Below are positions 1 through 9,300 of a stretch of 64,000 nt of DNA, one piece after another; positions within the stretch are counted from its first letter, which is position 1; each line of letters starts with the position of its first letter. The DNA lies in the NCBI GenBank assembly GCA_963971285.1, contig OZ020258.1:9444614-9508613 (forward strand). The letters are read 5' to 3'. This DNA comes from Astropecten irregularis. Taxonomy: Eukaryota; Echinodermata; Asteroidea; Paxillosida; Astropectinidae. The translations under genes and the position numbers were made by a program. Under the pieces are notes generated by a model. The model ran no database searches and was not told the DNA's origin. It saw nothing but the letters and a program-made list of their open reading frames with translations.

Positions 1-380
1 GCTACCATCAATCACGCATTGGGCTTCATACGCTACCATCAATCACGAATTGGGCTTCATACGTATATCTACCATCAATCACGATGGGCTTCATAGGTAT
101 ATCTACCATCAATCACGAATTGGGCTTCATACGTATATCTATACCATCAATCACGATGGGCTTCATAGGTATATCTACCATCAATCACGAATTGGGCTTC
201 ACAGGTATTTCTACCATTAATCACGAATTGGGCTTCATACGTATATCTACCAGCAATCACGAATTGGGCTTCATAGGTATATCTACCATCAATCACGAAT
301 TGGGCTTCATAGGTATAGGTACCATCAATCACGAATTGGGCTTCGTACGTATATCTACCATCAATCACGAATTGGGCTTC
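1..380. repeat. 36-bp minisatellite
   Basis: About ten tandem copies of a 36-bp unit containing CACGAATTGGGCTTCATA, continuing off the left edge. A few units are shortened. Because 36 is a multiple of three, both strands show open frames (84-494 and 147-401) made only of repeats; they are not treated as genes. Confidence 0.95.
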
Positions 381-384
381 ATAC

Positions 385-990
385 TCCACTACTGGGGGCA
401 ACTACCGGGTGCACTACTCCATACTGGGGGAACTACTGGGGGAACTACTAGGGGGCACTACTCCATACTGGGGAACTACTGGGGTAACTACTAGGGGGCA
501 CTACTCCATACTGGGGGAACTACTGGGGGAACTGCCGGGGGCACTACTCCATACTGGGGAACTACTGGGGGAACTACCGGGGGGCACTACTCCATACTGG
601 GGGAACTACTAGGGGGCACTACTCCATACTGGGGGAACTACTGGGTGAACTACCGGGGAACTACCGGGGGCACTACTCCATACTGGGGAACTACTGGGGG
701 AACTACCGGGGGCACTACTCCATACTGGGGGAACTACTGGGGGAACTACCGGGGGGCACTACTCCATACTGGGGAACTACTGGGGGAACTACCGGGGGAC
801 ACTACTCCATACTGGGGGAACTACTGGGGGAACTACTAGGGGGCACTACTCCATACTTGGGGAACTACCGGGGGCACTACTCCATACTGGGGGTACTACT
901 GGGGGTACTACCGGGGGGCACTACTCCATACTGGTGGAACTACTGGGGGCACTACAGGGGGGCACTACTCCATACTGGTGGAACTACCAT
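385..990. repeat. G-rich minisatellite with variable unit
   Basis: Tandem units built from CACTACTCCATACTGG followed by one to three copies of GGGGAACTACTG/CCG, so the period varies. It directly follows the 36-bp array. Reading frames through it are repeat artefacts. Confidence 0.93.
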
Positions 991-1479
991 ACTAAGAAAG
1001 GGTACCCCTTGCCGTTTTTGTCATTTTTATACCCAAAATTACCATTTTCCAAAGTTGATTCCAAATGCTCCAGAAGCTGCCCCAGAGTAAGAGGAAGTCA
1101 TTGTTGATGCCACACAGTGAAAATAATTGACTTGAATTTTGGACGTATAAATTTTTTTCTTCATTTCATTTATTATTTCTCAGGGCAAACAACAGAAGGC
1201 ACAATACAAACAGTGCATGGTAACACCCCCGAAGGATTGCCAAATGCGAACTAAATCACAATTTCAATTTATATTAAATGAAATTGGTAACTCCAAGTCC
1301 GTGTTTTTCTCTCTCTCAAATGAAATGATTTTATTTTGTACAAAAAGATACAAAAGGCACAATAAAACACAAAATGAAATACTTGTATAATAGTCTTAAG
1401 TATTTTGACAATCAACATACAGTGATACACTAGAGCCGGGTCTCTGGAATACCCCAACAACACCGCAACATGTGCCAGT
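991..1479. other. Unassigned intergenic sequence
   Basis: AT-rich sequence with no convincing exon, RNA gene or repeat. Confidence 0.5.
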
Positions 1480-1824
1480 TCAAGGTAGTATCATACTTTG
1501 GTAGCATACCGAAACAGAAATCTTTCCAGATTTACCTATAACTTACAGGGTATGGTGATGGTAGAAACATACCATTGAAATGTTTTCGGTCCAGAAAAGA
1601 GTATAAACACAAGTGACCAAAATTAATTTTGATCTGTTAAAGATCAAAAATAAAAGAGGAAAGACTTAAGAAACACTGTGGCCGCTTTTCACTATTTTCT
1701 CAAAAAAGTGGGCACCGTATGGGACTGAAATTTTCACAGATGACTGTTACTGTATCTTCCTTCGTGCTTTTACCCATGAATGTGTCTTTTCTTGGACAAA
1801 AACCAAAGTATGATACTACCTTGA
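1480..1824. mobile_element. MITE, AGGTAGTATC family, copy 1
   Basis: Terminal inverted repeats AGGTAGTATCATACTTTGG and its complement bound a 345-bp element without coding capacity. Further copies: 3763-4130, 27720-28083, 32448-32795, 41138-41503 (opposite orientation) and 57088-57393. The 27720 copy is flanked by TTAA on both sides, which suggests a TTAA target preference (piggyBac- or Kolobok-like). Confidence 0.85.
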
Positions 1825-2224
1825 ATATGGAAGTATTTCCAGGCAAAAATTGGGATGAATATAAATTGTGCCGCATGGGATTTTAAAGTGCCCTTGACTC
1901 AGACAAATGTCTAATGGTACACTGTAAGGACGGCAATCAATGTACACTTCAGGCCTGAATGGGAATCATCGGCCTCTAATTGTTACAAAACACCAATTTG
2001 CCCTAAAAGCTCCTTAAAGCTGCAATAAGTTAAGCTGTTGTCGTTGGTGTTTGTTGTCAATGTGACTTTATTTCTGTGACTTTCTTCATGAGATGTTGGG
2101 AGTATTGTCCTCATCAGTGGTCTGCCCAGACTGGAGCCTAGACCATCAACTTACTGCACGGTCAATCAGGGGAGTACAACATACACTTTATATGGAACTA
2201 CAGACACGACCACCTTTTCTATGA
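1825..2224. other. Unassigned intergenic sequence
   Basis: Nothing recognisable beyond AT-rich sequence. Confidence 0.45.
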
Positions 2225-2233
2225 GGTAAGGAG

Positions 2234-2795
2234 CATAGATATATATAAAAACTAGATGACGCACCCGTGCACAAACTAATGGGAGCTATATCCGTTATGC
2301 AGGACGCGGTCATTTAATGTAGGACTAGATGACGCACCCGTGTATTAACGAATGGGGGTTGCACTACGCTCACGCGCTTATAAAAAGCCGCGCCGTTACG
2401 CGTTACGCGGTACGCGCAGTTATGCACCAGAAACAAAGATATTATAAAAAAAACTAGATGACGCACCCGTGTATTAACGAATGGGGGTTGCACTACGCTC
2501 ACGCGCTAATAACAAGCCGCGCCGTTACGCGTTACGCGGTACGCGATGCACCAAGAAACATGATGGAACGCCGTAGCTATATTCGGTGGCTTAGATTGTT
2601 TGTCGGTAATTCCATCATTTAATTTGCCAATTTCATCATTTTATTTGCCGTTTTGTCATTCCGAAGCAAACAATCTAAAAAGACAGCTACGGCATTCCAT
2701 AAAAACGGATTAGAACTAGTCCCATCGGAAATGGCGCCGTTTAGACGCGGCCAAGAGCAGCCAATGCGACATCTAGTTTTTTTTTATATATCTAT
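2234..2795. mobile_element. Inverted-repeat transposon with 9-bp target duplication
   Basis: Termini ATAGATATATATAAAAACTA and its near complement, flanked by GGTAAGGAG at 2225-2233 and 2796-2804. The interior has three partial repeats beginning ACTAGATGACGCACCCGTG (2251, 2323, 2453) and GC-rich CACGCGC/TTACGCG stretches. A 9-bp duplication fits Mutator-like elements; no transposase frame is present. Confidence 0.85.
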
Positions 2796-2980
2796 GGTAA
2801 GGAGTATATCAGTACAGCATTTCAAGTACGACTCTTAAATATCATTGAAGCTTTCTGTTTTTTTTTAAATATGCCTTTTATTTTGACGGCTTTGAAAAGA
2901 GAATGCAGCTCTACCTGAGCTCAAAGTTCCAGGACTTTAGGAACACGATATTTATGATTCATTTTAGCACCAAATGTGAC

Positions 2981-3256
2981 CTGGGGTCGATTTCACCAAA
3001 CTCATCGTAACTTGTGATGCATTGCAGCGCTACGTAGGATAGGCCCCATATGATGGGTTATCCTTCGTAACTCCAGATACCATCGATCACAGGGCTTCGT
3101 GGAATCGACCCCAGGAGTCGATTTCACCAAACTCATCATAACTTGCTATCAATCGTAGGACTTTTGATGCATTGCAGCCCTACGTAGGATAAGATGGGTT
3201 ATCCTTTGTAACTTGAGTCACAAGCGATCGCAGGGGTTTGTGAAATCGACCCCTGG
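2981..3256. mobile_element. Two adjacent foldback MITEs, GGGGTCGATTTCAC family
   Basis: Elements at 2981-3113 and 3113-3256 each begin GGGGTCGATTTCAC (or a variant) and end with the complement. Related copies: 22272-22380, 30710-30832, 48381-48531 and 57778-57922. They lie just downstream of the NME6 stop, probably in its 3' UTR or beyond. A candidate AATAAA (minus strand) lies near 2880. Confidence 0.8.
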
Positions 3257-3340
3257 TTGTAGTTCTGTCATCTTGATAGCGGACGTTTAGTTGTCTTGAA
3301 AACTACCCTCGCGAGTCTGTATTTAGACCTTGCAATGTCG

Positions 3341-6300
3341 TCACCTTTTCACCTCTTTGACGTTTTCAACGTAATGCAGGGTTCTACTCTCGCAGAACTG
3401 AACATTCTCCGTTCTGAAAAGGGGTTCCTGGTCTCGGTACCAGTCGTCCATGCTGAAGTCGGGGAAGAAAAAAGCCGTCTCGATCCTGACAGTCTCTGGT
3501 GAGTCTGAAATTATTGAAAAGTGAACAAAGAAAAGTTTAATCGAGTGGGATTCGAACCTACTGCTGTGACCCTCGGAATACCGTATGGGTGCTCTACCAA
3601 CTGAGCTATCCAGCCCTATGTTGGTGGTGTCTTATATTAAAAATATGATTTATCTATAAAGGGGTTGGGTTGGCCAAGATTTGTTTTTTGCTTCTACATG
3701 TCTGTAACTATTGCACATGTAGTGGACAATGCACTTCCCTTAAATTAACAAGTGGCCCAAAACAAGGTAGCTTTTGGTACTATCTTACTTTGCTAGCATA
3801 CCGTAACAGAAATCTTCACAGATTTACCTACAACTTATAGGGTATAAAGATGGTGATGGTAGAAACATACCGTTAAATTTGTCCGCCTGAAATGTTGTAT
3901 TTATTCATAAAAGAGTGAAACCAGTGACCAAAATTATTTTTGATCTTTAAAAGATCAAAAATAAAAGAGAAAAGACTTAAGAAATACTGTGGCCGTTTTT
4001 CACTGTTTTCTCCAAAAGTGGGCACCGTATGGGACTGAAATTTTCACAGATGACTGTTACTGTATCTCCCTTGATATTTTTGCCCATGAATCTTTATTTC
4101 TTAGATAAAAACCAAAGTATGGTATTTAAGAGCTTTGTTCATACGGAAGAACGTAACAGATTTGGCACAAGACTTCCTTGACTATTAGCTAACCCTAACC
4201 CTCCTCAATCCTCCAAAATCCTTCTAGTGTTTTGGATGATTTCTGAGGATTCAGGATATAATGTCATTTTCAAGTGAGGACCACTTGAGGAGTTGCAAGG
4301 ATTCAGGATAAACGCATTTTTTTAGGTATGACCACCGAAGGATTTTTCAGGATTCAGGATTCAGGGTCCTCTCATTTTGAGTATAAGTGAGATCACTGGA
4401 GGATTGTGGAGGATTCAGGATGAACGCAGATTTTAAAGTGTGACCATTGGAGGATTATGGAGGATTCAGGATGGTACTCAGTAAAATGCCCCTAGGGGGT
4501 TAGGGTTAGCTAATTAGTGTTGATCATACCTGAGCCGTGTGTAGCATTCCTCGTATCTGTTAGCCCATAGAGCGCTCTCAGAGTATCAGGTGCTTCATGC
4601 TTTGCTCTGCAGGAAAATGGGAAATCAGACCAGAATATGAATATCTATCAGAATTTTAGTCTTTGAAAAGTGAACAAAGAAAAATTGATTGGAGCAGGAT
4701 TCGAACCGGCGACCTCCTGACAAGCGCTCTACCAACTGAGCCATCTAGCCCTACATTGGTGGTGACCCAAATAGTCAATTATCTTTGTTCGTTTGGCAGT
4801 CAGAAGCCATGAAACCACGCACACACTGCCACAACCCAGGGATCATTTCATTGATATGCGCAGCAATGCTACAACCTGAGAATGGTACATGGGGGATTAC
4901 TCAAACAGGATAAAGAAATACACAAATAGTTGTCTAGTACTTAGGCCATAAAAAAAAAATTGTTGTATTGGAGTAACGGAGGGTTGGAAAATAGGGAAGG
5001 GCGGGCAGATTTTTTATTTTTTATTAACTTTTTCCTGTATTAAATGCTTTTATCCTGTATATCACAGTATTTGACGAGTCAAATAAAGACAAGAAATGAC
5101 ATACCAACTTCAACCAGTCTGGTTTCCATCTTTTGCTCCTTTTAACTTAAGCTTTTAATCTGCATACAAATTTGCGATTTTTTTTTTTTGGTTTTTTATT
5201 CCGATTTTTATTATTATTATTATTTTTTTTTTTTTGGTCTAAAATGTTTAGGGTCGGGGCATATTTTTGGGTCGGGCGGGTTACACCAATACAATTTTTT
5301 TTTTAATGGCCTTAGTGTCAATCTCTTTGGCAAACCTTTGCCTACAACTACTGGAACACATATAACAAACTGGCTACAGTAAAGCCAACAAAAGTTGATT
5401 ACTAATTTCTCGTCAGCCAGTTATCAAATTTGGTGAGGGTTCATTTTCACTATTCATTATTCATTACTTTTCATCCAGAAAAAAATGCAATTCATACACA
5501 TAGTACACATACACCACACCTTGAATTTGGTTCTGAAAGGGCCAAGGCCACTTTTCCATCACAGAGGGCACTTCCATTGGAAAATCATAATGTCTATGAA
5601 AACATTTGAAGGGGGCACCAAGGCCAAGAACCAGGGCAATGAAGGCCATGCCTCTGTGGCCTCCATCAAATTCAAGGCTTGATACATAAACTGCCATTTT
5701 GAAGGAGATTTAGGTTTAAATTCACCCAGAAATGTGAGTTTGATGCCAGTGAAGAAGGAGGACATGAAGGGCTGACTATGGCCTAAGTTTGTTCCCTTTG
5801 TTTAGCTTGGGAGTAGTTTGCAGAATTTTCCAATGTTCCACAAAATAATGAAATTTTGGCATAATGACATTTTTTGGTGCGGAACCAAAATCACATGCGC
5901 GCGCTGACGAGAAACTAGAAATCATGGAGGAAGGAATACAACGAGTTTGAACGAACCAGAGATCAAGTGACCCCTCCGCAAAAGCATTGTCTTTTCAATT
6001 CTTCCTCCACGCTCCAAGTGTCTTTGTGCATATAGCACCTCGCCGCTCTGCGGTCGCACTTGAGCAAGGAATTGTTGGATGACGTACAGCACCTCAGTCT
6101 CGAAAATAGTATCTTTTTAGAAAATAATCTCATATATATTAACCTCTTTTTGCAAGAATCGGAGACACCCAGAATTTAATTCCAGTTGTTTTGGATTGCC
6201 AACAGGTTTCTTTGTTCATTTGTGTGTGTTGTTAGATGGTCCGAAATGGTCGACTTTTTTAATTCGCCAAATAAAAAGTGATGTTTTGTACATCGTAAAA

Positions 6301-9300
6301 ACTAAAAATATCAGCTAATTTGTTCTCGTATGCCCTACGTGCACCGTTATTGTTATGCTTGCATGGGGACAGTGGGATCACATCTGGGTCCCTGCATTAC
6401 GGCGGTTGATTTGGCCCGATTTGAAGGATTAAGGTAATGCTTCGGCGAGTGGGTCTTATTGTGTGATCTCTGGTTCGTTCAAACTCCTTCTATTCCTTCG
6501 TCCATGTAGAAATCAACTTTCACTGGCCTAATCCTTTGACTTGTACTTGAAGTATGTAGAAGTGTTTAATCTTCGGCATACCTGAATGCCTTGGTGGGTC
6601 CCATCAGGCGTCTCCACTCGGCGATTGCATCTTCTCTGGCCAGAATGTGAGCACTCAACGGCCCACTGGACATGAAGCCAACAAGACGATTGTAGAAGAA
6701 TCTCCCTAGTCATCAATGACCGGTACCCCAAAAGATAGTAGAAATAATCATCAAATTAGAACAAATTCACATAATTTTTTCAAAATCATCTCGTCACTTC
6801 ACAGACCTAGACTCTTAATGAGGCCATGGATAGACCCACTAACTGCGGCACTGTACTCCGTTTTGGGGGTCAGTGTGCTTTAGTCCACAATGATAATTTT
6901 CAGACCCCCATAATTTCCCCGAAAAATCAAAGCCCTGCCCTCTTTCCACAAATTTAACGTAGCTATTATATTGAAGAGGAAATCACAATTGGTCCAGTGG
7001 CGGATCTAGCTTTTTGGTGAGGCGGGGGTTTACCCAGAGTGAATTTTTCTAGCCAGGCACTGCGAGGGCGGGTGGGGGTAGGTGTGAAGTAAACCCCCCC
7101 CCCCCCCTCTCCCCGTTGTGGTAGGGTGCTAGGGAGATTTATCAATTTGACTTGTGAATTTTTTTATCTTTTATTTTTTGGTAAAAAAAAAAAAAAAATT
7201 GGGAACCCAAGGGGGGGGGGGGGTTTAAACCCCCTAAACCCCCCCTAGATCCGCCACTGTGGTCAACATATTTGTGAGTTAGTTTTACTGTAGACCCATG
7301 TCTGAAAATAATCCTTGTGGACTAAGCACATAACCCCCAGTTTTGGTTTATAATCTATAGTGTTTTTATGATGTTTTCATGATAAGTAATAAAGTATCAT
7401 ATTGAGAACGTTACTCCTCTACAGTTCTCTATTTCTCCTCACCTTTGTGCACTGCATAAAACCTTTCCACATCAGAGTGAGACAGCTTCATTTCTTGTGA
7501 GCGAACGAAATAGAAGTGATTGTCCGCTATAACTTGTTTAACCTCCTAACGATCAAATGAAAATAATGAAATACAGAGTAAAATTTTTAAGAGAGGTTTT
7601 GTTAAATTTGAGGGAACATTTTTTGCGGGTGTAACTGTGAAAGGGGGGGTGGTTGGGTAAACTAAAACTAAAAGTGCCTGTGGAACATTGAGGTTTCAAT
7701 TTCGGGGTTAGTGTCTCTAATACTGTCTTTTACGCCACGCATATTATTTTCAGTATTTATTTAGCTTCTTCTGTTCCAAAATGAGATTTGTTCTATTTCC
7801 TTCTTCCATGGTGTTACTTAAAGCAAATGTATTCATGGGTCCTGTAAACCCTAAAATAAACACATTTCGACAAGATTTCAGTGAAAAAAAACCCCAGTTT
7901 CTTACCAAAATAAATACTGAAAATAATATGGGTGGTGTAAAAGACTAATGGCTATGCCTCAATTTCATACAAACTGACCAAATTTCCAAAAAAAAGCAGA
8001 TAATTATAAAAGCATCATTCCAGGTCTTTATATTTTATTTATAATTATATAACACCTTAGTAGATCCTTGTCATTTGATTGGAGGATTGTATGTCACGTG
8101 ATATTTGATAAATAGACCAATTCATGGCTTACGTCACAACCGTTGAAATTTGTTCCATCCACCGTGCATTTTTGGTTCCATCCGATTTGTACCATTGCAC
8201 GCCAGGGACTCTAATACGTGATTGGTCAAGCGGCGTTCCATTTATTTGTCACTGCGTGCGCGCGTACGCGTTGGTGTGCAATGCGCTTTACTGTAATTAA
8301 GAGCATATAGTTTGCCAAGATTTTAAGCTTTTTTTGTCTCGCTAACTAAAAATGTTATCCTCCAATCAAAATCAAATTACAATTATATAAAACAAATAAT
8401 TAATGTTTCACATTCGTAGAATGGAAAAAATAATTTCATTTGGTGACAGATGGACTGTTCCATTCCACTCGGCTTCGCCTCGTGAAATGGAACAGTCCAT
8501 CTGTCACCTCATGAAATTATTTTTACCATTCCACTCATAAACATTCATTATTTGTATACTAATAAATGGTATGGCGTTATCCTATATCCATAACAAAATA
8601 ATCAAATTTCCGAACATGATGTCGAACAATGTGTATTTAAGCAGAAGTGGTGCGGCAGTACATTAATTACTACTTTACTAGGATGCACCACACTAAATAG
8701 CTCAAAAATCAATGCGCCAAGCTGATTATCATAATGTGTGTACCCTCAAATGTTTTTTAAATATGCAATTTGGGGGGTCGTGCAATTAATAAGTTGTGTA
8801 ATTTTGACTGGTTATGACAACCTGGGGGTTCAGTGTTTCAGCCTGTTGTGGAGACTTGAGATATTTTGGTTTAAATCCGGTCCTACATTGTCTTGAACTT
8901 GGAGGGTTGCTTCATGAAAACTCTAAGCAATTCGGTAACGGAAGAAGGATATTTCGGGGGTGTTTTTTTCTAGGGGCAATTAGCAAAAAATCCAATCGGT
9001 TACCCAACCAAAAATTGAAAAGAATTGGGTAGAGAGTTCACATTATCATTTACACTATTGCACCAACAACTGAGAAACTTCTGGATGGGGTTTTTTGAAC
9101 TGTGAAGTTGAGGGACTTTTACGGAAGAGTATAAGGGCCACCTGCAAAAAAAAATTTTGCATTGCTATCTCGCCGCGGCGAGTTACTATCTCGCCACGGC
9201 GAGTTACTGTCCTGAGTATACCATCTGCATGCATCCGGTATTGCGAATGACACAGCAATAAATTGTTTGTGTGTAAAAAGGAACAGCAAATTCGTACATG

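Noticed and set aside
84..1090. Several open frames in the first kilobase
   Set aside because: They read through 36-bp and G-rich minisatellites; no splice context or conserved domain.
4184..4513. Interstitial telomere (TTAGGG)
   Set aside because: Only two units on each side, in inverted orientation; they are the ends of a foldback element.
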